A DNA stretch of 64,000 nt from Stenocarpella maydis (GCA_002270565.1 NQMI01000156.1:38330-102329); one strand, 5' to 3'. Positions 34,587 through 47,049 are shown, numbered from the stretch's first letter. Numbers and translations: made by a program. Notes: generated by a model from the letters alone, not told the origin.

Positions 34587-35156
34587 GTGCCCCAGACGGC
34601 TCCCTCGGAGCCTATGGATGTCGAAAGTCCTTCTACAGGGCCTACGGGCCCTGATCAGGGGCCTATGGGCCCTGGAAGGCAGCCAGAACCCACTGGATTT
34701 AGTTCCGATTTTAGTAAGGAGCTCTCTAAGAAGGTATATACCTTCCCAGAGACGTATCGCCTAAAAGGCCCTGAAAATTTCGACCAGTGGAAGCAAGCGT
34801 TTGCTATTATGCTACGGGCTATAGGGTACAGCCAATTTCTCGCAGACCCTTCTATAGCTAATAGCCTAAGTGATAGTGATCAGGCTATTCTCTTAATGCT
34901 CTTAAGAGATAGCCTATCTTCAAGCCCACAGGCTGCTATTGCTTGGATCTCAGGCCCTGCAGAAGCCTATAAGCTACTAAAGGACCAGTATTCTCATTCT
35001 ATGGGTTTACAGAGAGATTCGCTATATAGGGAATTTCACTCCCTAAAATATGCTTCTAATATAAACCTAGCGGAATTTAATACCCGGTTTAATAGCCTAA
35101 TTTCCAGGCTACAGCTTACTAGGGCCCAAATAGAGCCAACTGACCTGATAAATTAG
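34587..35156 (+). CDS. Copia Gag, N-terminal 189 residues
   Basis: The open frame starts MPQTAPSEPMDVESP with a Gly/Pro-rich head, then KVYTFPETYRLKGPENFDQWKQAF, the usual copia Gag core (L.G..NY..W...). It ends with SLKYASNINLAEFNTRFN, matching the 'L.....SV.E....F' helix of UBN2/Gag families. A TAG at 35154 stops it. The frame continues in register beyond the stop for about another 3 kb, so the natural product was a longer Gag-Pol polyprotein that assembles particles and copies the element. Confidence 0.7.
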   Translation: MPQTAPSEPMDVESPSTGPTGPDQGPMGPGRQPEPTGFSSDFSKELSKKVYTFPETYRLKGPENFDQWKQAFAIMLRAIGYSQFLADPSIANSLSDSDQAILLMLLRDSLSSSPQAAIAWISGPAEAYKLLKDQYSHSMGLQRDSLYREFHSLKYASNINLAEFNTRFNSLISRLQLTRAQIEPTDLIN

Positions 35157-38100
35157 CACTTAGGCTCCTTAGAAAGAGCATTTCCATAGTAGGCAGAGCG
35201 GCTTAGAGGAACTATCCGTATGCTAAAAGCTACAGGCCAGCCTACTAATAGGCTAAATCTATAGTTCCTTATGGCGGATATACTAGAAGAGACTAGAAAT
35301 CCATCTTTAGCATCCTATTAGGTTGCTAAGGGGGAATAGAAACCTTCTTTAGGCCCTTAGGGGCCTAAAAATCAGTCTTTAGGCTTAAAAAGACCTAAAA
35401 AGACTGGAAGTAAAGGGCAGGACCCTGAAAAGGCTAAAGAAAATAAGCCTAATAAGGGATCTAGGGGCTCTAGTAGCAAGAAAAAATCTATAGAGCCTAA
35501 ACCGCCTAATAGGAAGCCCCTTAAAAATTTAGGAGACTATACTTATATGTTAGGCTATTTAGCTTATAATAATAAACAATCAGCTCCTAGTAAGAGCTAT
35601 TCTTTAGGTGATGAAGCTAGTGATTCAGACAGCTCGTCTATAGCCTTAGAAAGCCCCTATAAGCTCTGCTATAGGGGTTCATAATCAAAAGGGCCCCCCA
35701 AGAAGGGCCCTAAGCCTTCTAGGCCTAACAGGCCTACTGCCCTACTATATAATACTAGTTCTATAGTACATATAGTAAATAGCCGTTCTTTATTTACTGA
35801 TTTAGTAATAACTGGCGATTTTGGGTACCTGCAAATAGGTGGGGGTAGAGTATACCCCTTAGGTAGAGGCACTGCTATATTTCAGGTAATTAGCCCTAAA
35901 AGCCCAGCTAAGACTAAGCGTCTAGTTCTAAAGGAGGCACTATATGTGCCCTCTATGGATATTAGTATCTTTAGTGGCCTTTGCTACTATAGTGCTGGGG
36001 GTTACCTCTTAAGGAATACCCTATATAGGGCTGATGAGCAACCGATTGTGCACCTAGACCCTTCTAAAACGGGATTTTTTATCCCTTAGAAGGGGATATA
36101 GGCCCTAGAGACCTATACTACTCAGGCTAATAGTATATACTATATCCCTAGTAGTAGTATAAACGCCTTGGAGATAGTGCTGCCTCCTTTTGATAGGAAA
36201 GCAGCTAGGGACTATGAGAAGATCCCTACCCCTTAAGAGCCTATTCTTTCAAGGGAATTAGGCCCTTCTGGGTCCTCTATAGGCTCTATTGCCTCAGAAC
36301 CTAGGCTAGCATCGCCTAATTCTGAGTTACAGGGTCTTCCGGTACGGGTCCCTCGCACGCCCCCTTCTACAGGTCCTTCCCCGCGGGTAGAACCGCCTGT
36401 AGGAAATAGGGGGGATAGGGCCACAGAGGACCTAGAAGATCTTCTTTTAGAAGGCCTCTCGCCTTCTAAGAAAGCCACTAAACGGCCTATACAGGCCACT
36501 AGACCTTCTGAAGGGTCCCCTAAGCTACTCAAACTAGCCTATCTCTAGCATAAGAGATTGGGGCATATTAGTCTTCATCTGCTAAAGAAGACAGCTAAAA
36601 TAACCCAGGGGGTGCCTAATTTTAATTCAATCTCAGAAGGGGATTTTCTATACCTAGCCTATAATAGGGCTAAGGCTATTTATAGGCTAAATTATAAGCC
36701 TATTAATAATCCAGAGGGTATATTAGACTCTTTAGAAGGGGATACCTTTTCTATTAAGCTTATGCCCTATAATAAGTGCCCTATTAGGCTACTAATAGTG
36801 GATAGAAAATCTAGGTTTAGGTAGCTTTTCCTGCTAAGAAATCAAGATGGGGACCTAATAATGGATACTATTAAGGGCTTCTTTAGGTCCTTAAAGGCCC
36901 TATTTGGGCGGTACCCTAGGGGCTTCCATTTTGATGGCGGGAAGGAGATAAGTGCCCAGCTATAGGCCTGGCTATAGCATAAGGGCATAGCCTTTTCAAT
37001 AAGTAGCCCCTATATTCACAAGCAAAACGGTCTAATAGAACGCTCCATTTGAGTGATTCTAGACCGTCTTAGGGCTACTATGCTTGCTGCAGGCCTACCG
37101 CTATATCTATGGTGTTTTATTATACCTGCTGTACTTAAGTTAGTTAACTCAACTGCCCTAACAAATAGAGACCTTACAGCCTATTAGGAGCTATATGATG
37201 GGCTAGAGCCCTCTAAAACCTATAAACTACTGCTAAAGCGGTATAGGGTTATAGGGGCTCGCTATAAGGTCTTCCTGCCTAAAGAAAAGCATTAGAAGGG
37301 CTATAAGCTAGCCCTAAGGACTAAGACGGGCTATTTGCTAGCGGTATTAGGGAATAATATATACTAAGTATATATCCCTAAATGGCATACTATTCTAAAG
37401 ACCTCTATTCTTAAGATTTATAAGGAATTAAGCAGTATAGATACTGGTAGCGGTTTTAGGCTAGAAGGGGTATTAGAGGGTCCCCTAGACCCTCTAGATA
37501 GGGATATAGACCCTATAACTGCTAAACCTGCTGGGTCTCAAATTGACCCCTTAGGAGGGCCTCTCTTAGGCCCTATAGCACCTGCTGGGTCTCAAGTAGA
37601 CCCCCTAGGAGGGCCTCTCTCAGGCCCTATAGTACCTGCTGGGTCTTAAATAGACCCCCTAGAAGAGCCTCTCTTAGGCTTACCTGCACTTTCTGCAGAA
37701 GGGGACCCCACTATGGGTTCCGGGGAATTAGAGGATATAGGGCCTAATTTAGGCCCTATAAAGTTATCCCCAGAGGGTATAGGGCTAACTCTACCTAAAG
37801 AAATAAACCTATTATACACTAAATAGATCATCTACTCTATTTTTAAAAGAGTATGCTAAATAGCGTTTAGTACTATAAATGCTATAGCCCCCCAGACCTG
37901 GAAATAGGTGCTAAAAAGCCCTAATAGGGCTAAATGGCTATAAGCGATCTATAGTGACTTTGAGTAATTAATTTTGTAAAATACGCTCGAATTTTAGCTA
38001 GCAAATTAGCTTCCAGAAGGTTAAAAGCCTATAACCAGTCGACTAGTCCTATAAGAGAAAAAAGATGAGAATAATAGGGTCTTTAAATTTAAAGCCTGAT

Positions 38101-39530
38101 TAGTAGTTAGAGGGTTCTAGTAGAGGAAAGGGGTAGATTTTACTGAGACCTTTACCTCAACCTCTAGCCCTCCTACCTGGAGGGTACTACTAGCACTAGC
38201 TGCTATTCTTAACTGGGAAATCAAGCAGATTGATTTTATAGGTGCCTTCCTAAATAGTATGCTAAAAGAATAGGTCTTTATAAAGCTTTCAGAGGGGTTT
38301 AAAGAATTTGCAGCCCAAACTAGTAGTCATTTTTAAATGGGTTATTAACTAGGGATGGCTATAACCCCTCTGATTAGCAGATAATTCAGCTAAATAAAAC
38401 TCTATATGGCCTAAAGCAAGCCCCCTGGAGGTTAGCAATAGATGTATATTCTTCTGGAAGCGTCTAGGCTTTAAACCCGCTTATCTTAACTTCCGCTGTC
38501 TATTCTACAGCAGTGCGTCCAGGCTTATTATAGTGTCCTACGTCGACTACTGCCTAATAATAGGGCATGGAATCTCTAAAATTCAGGCCTTAAAACGCTA
38601 AATCCATAAGGCGTTAACTATTAGAGATAGGGGCACCTGTGGCTTTCTTTCTTAGGTGTTCATCAATTAGGGACCGCTCTAATCGAACCCTATAGCTCTC
38701 CTAGAGCTAGTATATTAAGGAAACTATTAGAACCTTCAACTTAGAGAGTTCTAGGCCTATTTCAGTTCCTCTCCAGCCAAACTTAGTTAACTTAAGCCCT
38801 ATAAAAGGGCCTATACTCGATTAAATTCAATATAAGCGCTTTTAGGCTATAGTGGGTACCGCTATATATTTAGTTACCCAAACTAGGCCTGATATCAGGC
38901 TTCCGGTCCGTAGCTAGCAGGACCTTCCAAGCATCAAATCTCAGGGGCATTTAGTAGCTGTATAGAACCTTTATAAGAGACAGCTAAATAGCCATCGACA
39001 CCTTGCTTTTAGGTATTCTGCTAGGGGTCTCAAAGATTCCCTATAGAGCTCTCTCCTAGAGCCTATAGGTTATTCTGATAGCGACTATGCTAGGGATAAG
39101 GCCTCTTTTAAATCAACGTATGGGTATTTATTTACCCTAGGAGGAGGGCTTATTTCTTGGAAATCAAAGCAAGGAAGCACTATAGCATTATAAACGCTAG
39201 AGGCTGAATTTATGGGCTTATAGAGGTTACTTGGGAAATCTAGTGGCTTTGAGGGCTCTATATAGAACTTAATAGGCCTATTCCTAGGGCAACTATCCTC
39301 TATGGAGGTAATACGGGCGCTATCTTTACTGCTAAGGACCCTTCAAACCATCAACGAACTAAGCATATGCTTCTTAGGTACTATTATTTATGTGCTGAAG
39401 TTCAGAAGGAGACCCTTAAAGTTAAATCTTGAGGGACTAGTAAAATGGTATAGACCGGGCTGACAAAAAAGCCTTCTAGTACCTAATTTTTCAGGGTATT
39501 CTAGGCCTTATTAGTCAAGGAGTTAAGTGG
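35157..39530 (+). pseudogene. Copia Pol, stop-riddled
   Basis: GAG-pre-integrase HKRLGHISLHLLKKTAKI (about 36550), integrase with DRKSRFR, FHFDGGKEIS and NGLIERSI (about 36800-37050), RT starting FKARLVVRGF-like (RGF..RKGVDFTETF, about 38110-38150), IDFIGAFLNS and a YVDY variant of YVDD (about 38540). RNase H-like GYSDSDYA and TYGYLFTLGGGLISWKSKQ are at about 39070-39170. Almost every break up to 38330 is a TAG in an otherwise good frame. A zinc-knuckle was not seen. Confidence 0.75.
37527..37688 (+). repeat. 54-bp tandem repeat (three copies) in copia Pol
   Basis: CCTGCTGGGTCT starts at 37527, 37581 and 37635, giving an 18-residue Pro/Gly-rich unit (PAGSQ.DPLGGPLLGPI) between integrase and RT. 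In-frame expansion of a linker. Confidence 0.8.
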
Positions 39531-39690
39531 ATTAGAGGGTTAATAGGGCCTTTTAGCCAGTATTTCTTTAGTAGATAGATTTCTTTCTATAAGGGGGCTT
39601 TTCTTTACTTGTATTTCTCTCTTGCGTTTCCATTTTAAGAGTAAAGGTTAAATGCTATAGGCCATTAAGCCTATTTCTTTAATGAAGGGG

Positions 39691-40279
39691 TGTTAAAATG
39701 GAACGCGTTGGCAGGGGCGTGACTTTTCCTGCAAGGAGTTCCCTAGCTTCTTATAGGAGGTACCTAAGAATTTCTAGCAAGGGAGTTACCCTAGACTTGT
39801 GAGTCAGGTGATTTTCGCTGAGTACGCATAGTGCGTGCGTGACGCAATATGAGTTTGGTGGCCGTGGGTTGATTATTTTGGCCTGTATTTGCACCTTAAT
39901 TTAGACCTCTGTATTACCCTTATTTCTTACCAAAAAAGTATATAACCTGTGCTGTAGTGCTGATTTCTGAAGTTTGGTAATGTAACTCATTTGGGATGCT
40001 AGTGCTATGGTTGGATGGTTGCTTGGAACTAAAGGTGGTGTGTTGGAAGGGCGGATTTTCCGGCATTTGCAAATTTGCACCAGAGCCTACCGGAGCGTGC
40101 CCAGGGGTGAGATGAGGTCGGAGGGTATATAAGGGAGGGGTTATAGGAGCCCAAACTATTCGGATATAAAAGTTGTCCAAGGGACCCCTATTTTTTGTCC
40201 GAATTCGCCTTAGAGCACTACACTGCGACCTGCCGAAAACCGCTGAACTGAATGCTATTTCTATAGCACATATTCATCA
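39691..40279 (+). repeat. Copia 3' LTR, complete
   Basis: It starts TGTTAAAATGG after a polypurine tract and ends TTCATCA. A TATA box (GGGTATATAAGGG) lies about 150 bp before the end. It matches 44518-45113 along its length, with RIP-like differences. Confidence 0.85.
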
Positions 40280-42440
40280 GAGAATTCTTTTAAGATTATA
40301 TACCCTTAGAAACTATACTTTTAAGTCGGTTAAATTACTTATATAATAGCTGTTTTCCAGATATATCCTTATAATTAAGGTGAAGTTAATTAACCCATAA
40401 ATAATTAAGCACAGTATAAGTATTATATAGTATATTTAAAAAGTTACCTAATCTGAAATATTATTATTATTTACTTTATTTTTACTTTCCCCTCTTTCTC
40501 CTTTTTATAAGTATACTTTACTAAAATAGCAAATAACTGAACTATTCTTTGTTCTTCTTGGAGTTTTCATTTTGCTCTTAGTAAATTTTTATTTAGGTAA
40601 GGCACCTTGCTCAATCATTAGGGAAATGGATTAATAGTACTACTTATATACCTATCATATAAAATATTAAGCATATACTTCTCTTCTTTCTTTTTTAACT
40701 CTTTCTTCTTTTATCATTATATATTATACTTACTATATTATATATATTATAATCTCCTCCTTATTTTAAATGTTGTATATCTAATCAATAATCTCCTTGT
40801 TTTCTTTTTTAATTTCTTATATTATTATATCTTCCTTCCCTTTTAGCTTTATATACCTACCTGATATTTATTAAACTAGTAGTAGCGTATAATAGCTTAT
40901 ATTTTTAATCAGAATCTCTACTAATGGCAGCTAATAATTCCTCTCTTTATTAATATAATTTTCCCTTAGACGCTTTTGCCTTTATATAATAAGTCTGGTT
41001 CTTATATAATATCTAGAATAAAACTTATATTGGCATAATTCGTTTTATAATATTTTAGTTTGTTCTCCTATAAGGACCCTTTATGCTTTTATTTAATTTT
41101 TACTAAACGGGTTACTTTTATAGTTCTCATTGCCTACTTATAAGCATATTATCTTTAAACAATATATTAATAAGTTACTAATACCGATTATATTAAAGGT
41201 TTTACTTTACTTTCCTTATTTTTCGAAGTACTAAAGTAGCACTTATATTAAATACATCTAGGATTTATATCGCCTTTAATACCACCATTATATTAGCTGA
41301 GTTTATCTAGAGAATACCCTCTTAAAATAAAAGACTAATTTTAATAATTTACGTAATAATAATTCTAAAGATAATAATTAGTTTTCCTCGTTAATTAGAA
41401 ATAATGTTTTTTGGAAATATAAAATATAAAATATATATAATAATTCTCCTTACTATAGTATTTTAGGCCCTGTTATCAGGTCTTTTATAGTTTTTTATAT
41501 TTTAAAAATAAATTCTTTTTATAAGATAAGAAAAATTTATATTTAGGTGAGGCTGTTATTTATTATAATAATTTTCTATATATCTATACATGATTTTAAT
41601 ATTAGCCTAAAGTTATCTTTTTTTATAACTAAAATTCGAGCTTATTATTTTATTATTCGTATTTCTTATTATCTTCTCTTATATATTTTTATAATGTTTA
41701 TTATATTGTTCTTTACTTTCTAGGCTTTATTTAGCATTTAAATATATATCTAAAGTATTACTTTAAGTCTATTTATTATATGTTTAGATATTCTATACTT
41801 ATTCTTGTTCTATTAGTAGCCTAATTTAATATTGTATAGAACTATTATAGATATTTTACTCTTATCTAAAGCCTAATTAATTTATTATAGATTTCTTAAA
41901 ATTTATAATTTAAAAAGTCTGTAGTCTTTACGACTGCTACTTATAATTATTTAAAATATATATATAACTTATTTATACTTTAGTAAAATATTTATCTATA
42001 ATATTAAGTAATATAAGCCTTCTACGTTTAGTATTAGTACTACGTATATAGTTACTCAGCCTTTAAGACTACTTTAATATTATTAAATCTATATAGTAAA
42101 AGCATTAAGAAATTAAATATAACTGCTTCTAAGCATAATTAAGATATAGCACTCATACTTCCTCATAACCAAATAGAGCTAATAGAGAAATAGTAATAAA
42201 ATAAATACTTAATATAATAACTAAGTTTAAGTTACAATAATGGCTATATTAAAGCCTAAGGGCTATAAGTTAATAAGTATATGATTATTATTACACTAAA
42301 TTATTATACTTATTATTACTTTAAAAAACTATAAAGTGTATTCTGATAAAAATAATAAGTTAAGGGGAATTTAATTTAGAATATATAACCACAAGTTAAG
42401 TGAAATAAGGTATAAGCGATAAATAAGTTCTTAAAAGAAA
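40280..42440. other. AT-rich decayed DNA, nothing recognised
   Basis: Extremely AT-rich with dense stop codons in all frames. I recognise no domain, LTR or inverted repeat. Probably old, heavily mutated transposon sequence. Confidence 0.45.
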
Positions 42441-42448
42441 TTTATTAA

Positions 42449-42500
42449 CATCGTCGCCCCGGCTTCCGGCCGGGCCCCCCTTCCGGCCGCCTCACAACCG
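42449..42500. other. GC-rich islet inside AT-rich DNA
   Basis: GCCCCGGCTTCCGGCC followed by GGGCCCCCC and TTCCGGCCGCC: about 50 bases of nearly pure G+C within kilobases of AT-rich sequence, 100-150 bp before a Fot1-like transposase relic. It could be the GC-rich terminus of a DNA element; I found no matching inverted partner. Confidence 0.5.
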
Positions 42501-42599
42501 CATACGCGTATGAACGCATCTATACCCACCCTGTAGGAAAACTTAAATATCTTGATAAGGGATTTTTTTCTTCTTACTAAACTTTATATATATGTTAAT

Positions 42600-43960
42600 T
42601 AGACAATTATAAAGCAATATCTAGAAGTAGAAGTTCACAATGCCATTATTGCAATCACAAATAGCATATCTATTAAGTGGGCCTCTAAGACCTAGCATAT
42701 CCCTTGCGCTATACTATTTGATCAGCTTAACGGCAAATTAAGCCAGCAAGAGGCTGCCATACCTCAGAGGCTTCTTTCTAACTAACAAGAGGATTCATTA
42801 GCTCTATTTATAATAAATCAGAATCATCTAGGGCTTGCCCTTACCCGATATAATCTACAGGGTCTAGCAGCCCGCCTAGCCTTCATAAATGAAGACCACC
42901 CTCCCTTTAAAAAGACTTAGCTTAGGGGCTTTCTTTCTCATTACCCGGAGCTCTAATTAAGGAAGAATTAGTGTGTTAAAGCCTTAAGGATTTAAGCAGC
43001 TGATAGGAAGAATATTAAGTCTATTAAACTAGCTAACTATTGGAATGCTGATGAGGGTGGAATTATGAAGGCTCGCTTAAAGCAAGCCCTTATCTTTAGC
43101 TATATAAAAGGAAGCCCAATTACTTAATTGGATTATAATCTCTAAGTGTAGACCTCCTTCTTCGAGTGTATTAATGCCTAGGGGAGGGTACTAGTCCTAT
43201 TAATTATTTTTAAAGGGAAAAGTATATAGTAATAGTACTTTCTTATAGCTCTTGAAGATCTTAAGGGCTGGTAATTTATAGCTATAAATAACGGGTAGAC
43301 AGAGGAAGAAATAGCTATTATATAGCTAAGGAAGGTCTTTATCCCTTAGATAGCCCTGATTAACCCAAATAATTAGCATCTTTTAGTAATAGATAGCTAA
43401 CACACCCATACTGCTATAGAGTTTATATAGGAATGCTTCTTATATAAAATATACATAGTGTTCTTGCCGGCATATATAATATACATTTTATAGCCTCTAG
43501 ATATAGCTATATTTAGCCTACTTAAGCGGGCATTCTGGAAACATCTATACCTTCTTAAAGCTTATAATATATTAATAATTATATCTAAACGGGATTCCTC
43601 TATTACTACTATAAGGCTTAAGGAGAGGTATTTATAATAATAAATATTCATTCTGCCTGGAGAAAAACAGGGTTATAGCTAATTAATCAAGTAAGAGTAC
43701 TATTAGACAACCATATCCTTAAAAACTACTAGATAGAGATTGACTTTAAAGAATATGCTATTAGAAATAGCTTCATTAATGAAAATGGAGTATATAAGTC
43801 CAAATGTTAGCTCTTAGATATTATTTTTAAGATACTTAGGCAATTATAAAAGTTAAGGTCTATAATGGCTAATTATGCCTGCTAGAAACACTCAAGCCCT
43901 ATATAACGAGCACTCTTTAGAATAATTCTTGAAAAATATGATAAGAAAGAGTTCGACTTG
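42600..43960 (+). pseudogene. Fot1/pogo-like (Tc1/mariner) transposase relic
   Basis: Patches in the plus frames read WNADEGGIMKA (N.DE.G, first catalytic Asp of pogo DDE), PLVIFKGKS-like (about 43200), DLKGW.FIATNNGWTEEEIA followed by WLRKVFIPQ (about 43255-43350), and then LLVIDSHDTHTA (second Asp). LPAYIIYILQPLDIAIFSLLKR (about 43470-43520) matches the LPPHTSHxLQPLD block in part. An N-terminal HTH-like region (RYNLQGLAARLAF) is also seen. Multiple stops and shifts show it is dead. It would have moved the element by cut and paste into TA sites. Confidence 0.65.
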
Positions 43961-44020
43961 ACAATATCTTTAAAAAAAAAAGGAGGAGCTATAGGGTAAA
44001 GTTGAGGCCTATATAAAGTC

Positions 44021-44277
44021 TGATGAATTTGTGCTATAGAATAGCATTCAGTTCAGCGTGTGTTTCGGCAGGGTCGCAGTGTGGTGCTCTGAGGCGAATT
44101 GGGACGATTGACAATGGTCTGGACAACTTTGTATTGAATTAAGTTGGGCTTCTGTAAGCCCTCCTTATATACCCTCCGACGTCGTCTCACCCCTGGGCAC
44201 GCTGCGGTCGGCTCTGGTGCAAATTTGCAAATGCCGGAAAATTCGCCCTTCCAACACACCATCTTTGGTTCCAAGCA
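44021..44277 (-). repeat. Copia LTR, inverted, truncated at gap
   Basis: It begins TGATGAATTTGTGC, the reverse complement of the LTR end, and runs through the inverted TATA box (CTCCTTATATACC) to the n at 44278. Confidence 0.85.
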
Positions 44278-44278
44278 N
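44278..44278. other. Assembly gap (n)
   Basis: It joins an inverted LTR to a forward copia 3' end. This orientation switch at an n suggests a join between unrelated contig ends or copies. Confidence 0.9.
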
Positions 44279-44517
44279 GGGCTTACAAAAGCCCTTCCAG
44301 CACCTAAATTTCAGGTGTTCCTAGGCCTATTAGGTCTAGCAGAGTTAGTGGATTAGAAGAGGGCTAATAGGGCCCTCTAGCCACTATTTCTTCAGTAGAT
44401 AGATTTCTTTCTATAAGGGGGGCTTTTCTTTACTTGTATTTCTCTCTCCCGTTTCCATTTTAAGAGTAAGGGTTAAATGCTATAGGCCTATTAGGCCTAT
44501 ATCTTCAACAGAAGGGG
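44279..44517 (+). mobile_element. Copia 3' internal end
   Basis: It matches 39459-39690, including AGTGGATTAGA, TTTCTTTCTATAAGG and the GAAGGGG polypurine tract before the LTR. Confidence 0.8.
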
Positions 44518-45113
44518 TGTTAAACGGAACCGCTCAGCAGGGCGTTGGTACTCCGTGCAAGGAGTTACCCTAGACTTCGTTGTAAGGAGTTACCCTAGAC
44601 TTCCTAGCAAGGAGTTACCCTAGACTTGCGAGTCAGGCGATTTTCGCTAAGTACGCCCAGTGCGTGCGTGACGCAAGATGAGTTTGGTGGCCGTGAGTCG
44701 ATTATTTTGGCCTGCATTTGCACCTTAATTCAGACCTCTGCATTACCCTTATTTCTTACCCAAAAAGTATATGACTTAGTGCATTGGATAGCCTGATTTC
44801 TGAAGTTTGTATGTACTTAATTTGGGCATTGCTAGGGCTATGGTTGGCTGGCTGCTTGGAACCAAAGATGGTGTGTTGGAAGGGCGAATTTTCCGGCATT
44901 TGCAAATTTGCACCAGAGCCGACCGCAGCGTGCCCAGGGGTGAGACGACGTCGGAGGGTATATAAGGAGGGCTTACAGAAGCCCAACTTAATTCAATACA
45001 AAGTTGTCCAGACCATTGTCAATCGTCCCAATTCGCCTCAGAGCACCATACTGCGACCCTGCCGAAACACACACACGCTGAACTGAATGCTATTCTATAG
45101 CACAAATTCATCA
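44518..45113 (+). repeat. Copia LTR, complete, little mutated
   Basis: 596 bp from TGTTAAACGG to TTCATCA, with three GGAGTTACCCTAGACTT units near the start and a TATA box at about 44958-44965. It looks less mutated than the 39691-40279 LTR. Confidence 0.85.
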
Positions 45114-45145
45114 GAGGTTATGAGCCCGGCTCTAGCAGTCAGCGC

Positions 45146-45146
45146 N
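45146..45146. other. Assembly gap (n)
   Basis: Sequence after the n restarts inside the same LTR (equivalent to 44646). Confidence 0.9.
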
Positions 45147-45610
45147 GCTAAGTACGCCCAGTGCGTGCGTGACGCAAGATGAGTTTGGTGGCCGTGAGTC
45201 GATTATTTTGGCCTGCATTTGCACCTTAATTCAGACCTCTGCATTACCCTTATTTCTTACCCAAAAAGTATATGACTTAGTGCATTGGATAGCCTGATTT
45301 CTGAAGTTTGTATGTACTTAATTTGGGCATTGCTAGGGCTATGGTTGGCTGGCTGCTTGGAACCAAAGATGGTGTGTTGGAAGGGCGAATTTTCCGGCAT
45401 TTGCAAATTTGCACCAGAGCCGACCGCAGCGTGCCCAGGGGTGAGACGACGTCGGAGGGTATATAAGGAGGGCTTACAGAAGCCCAACTTAATTCAATAC
45501 AAAGTTGTCCAGACCATTGTCAATCGTCCCAATTCGCCTCAGAGCACCACACTGCGACCCTGCCGAAACACACGCTGAACTGAATGCTATTTTATAGCAC
45601 ATATTCATCA
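45147..45610 (+). repeat. Copia LTR, 5'-truncated at gap
   Basis: It matches 44646-45113 nearly base for base; the visible differences are a CA-repeat length change and a few substitutions. It ends at TTCATCA, five bases before a chromovirus LTR. Confidence 0.85.
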
Positions 45611-45615
45611 GAATA

Positions 45616-46094
45616 TGTAATGATCAAAGGGGTTTCCGAGCACGTAATCCTGGAAGATCAAGGGTTTATATTCGGAATACGTTGTTAGGCGGTTGTTAAG
45701 CAATATTGTTAACTAATAATGATTACTAGCTGTGAGGCTATCCAATGCTAGGATTGAATACTTAGATTAATGACTAAAGAGTTTATTCTATAAAAGCTAT
45801 CTACTATAGTAATAACCATATCCTTATATATTCCAACTCTTCAGTAGGGTATCCAGACTCAATAATTATCCTTGCTATCCTTGGTGGTAGTATCAAGTTG
45901 GGCTTTAGTGCCAGATAGCTGGGCTAGCCAGCTATCCAAGCTATCCATAAGCCATAGGTGGGTTCCCGACCCTAACCCTGGAGCATACAGGCTCTATATA
46001 CAAGTGACTATAGGGTCGCGCTATTGCATATGTTTTCAACATCTGGGGCCTGCAATCTGGGCCCCTAGGGTGCCATTGCTGTTGGCTTATAATA
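45616..46094 (-). repeat. Chromovirus 3' LTR (in pol orientation)
   Basis: TGTAATGATCAAAGGGG start; paired with 52813-53274. The middle part (about 45850-46000) differs from the other LTRs. Confidence 0.75.
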
Positions 46095-46198
46095 CTATCT
46101 CCCTCCTTACTTCTTTTATCCTTAAAAGTATTCTATAAGCTTATCCCTATTCCTTGTGCTTTTATTTATGCCTTTCTAATTCATTATATTGGGTAGAG

Positions 46199-46851
46199 TT
46201 AAGGATTCTTAAGTTATAAAGCCTGCTTATCGTGCTCTAAAAACTAAGCAGAAGGATTCCCTTCTTTCCATTATTCTTTAAAATGCTATTACTATGCCTT
46301 CTTATTTCTTCTATAAAGGCCGTGGTATCTTATCCTGCTAGGTGTTGCCTTTGGACTCTTCCCGCCGCGCTAAGTGCATACGCCTAGGTTGGTTGCGGTG
46401 TGATATATAAGGTATCTCTCCTAATAGCCTAAGGAAGCTGGGCCAATAATACTAAAGAATGAAGTCCGAGCTAGAGGCTGCTGAAGAGGAATATTGTGTG
46501 ATTAATGTAAAGATTGAGCATCTAAGAAAGCAGAAGCGTATATAGTATGATAAGATAATGCGTGCTATTTGTTGCGGAATTGATAATCTGGAGGAGTTAG
46601 AGCGTGTGGAAAATGAGGAGGCTGAGATTAAGCGTGTGTGGATTGCCAAGCAATCCACTAAGGCTGCGCGGAGGAGTTCCATAGAGGAGGCTGGTGGAAT
46701 GGTAGTGCAGGAGGCGTGGCTGCATTCCAAGGGTGAAGTGGGGGTTTTTGACTGGAGTATGATGGTGGATTCAAATGCTAAGTGGAAGAAATTCCTGGAT
46801 GTTAGTGCTAGGGGAAGTATGCCTATGGGTGGCTTATTTGGTGCTGCTTGA
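46199..46851 (+). pseudogene. Antisense extra ORF of chromovirus, copy 2
   Basis: Homologous to 29459-30106. The C-terminal 97 codons (46558-46851) are fully open: MRAICCGIDNLEELERVE, a charged helix, then EEAGGMVVQEAWLHSKG and a tail ending MGGLFGAA. The N-terminal Cys-rich half is broken by TAA/TAG. In the open part it is a coiled-coil-like acidic/basic protein. It could be an accessory (regulatory or nucleic-acid-binding) protein, but no function is known. Confidence 0.6.
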
Positions 46852-47049
46852 TTATTAGTGGGGGAGTTTACTTAATAAGTGATTAACTGGTTAAATGCTT
46901 TAACTGGTTGAATGGTTGATTGGTAGATATATTAACTGGTAGAATATTCTCCTGGTAGACTGCTAGACTGGTTGAGGGTTTGACTGGTTAAATGGCCTGT
47001 TGGTTCTCCTAAGCTGTTTCTGTTGGTTGCTAGCTGTCTTAGCTGGGGC

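Larger units (their letters stand above)
34338..40279 (+). mobile_element. Ty1/copia retrotransposon, near full length
   Basis: 5' LTR piece (34338-34567), gap, gag, GAG-pre-integrase, integrase, RT and RNase H, polypurine tract (GAAGGGG), then a complete 589-bp 3' LTR. The long frame from about 34580 to 38330 has no obvious frameshift but many TAG stops. Downstream of 38330 the frame shifts several times. Confidence 0.85.
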
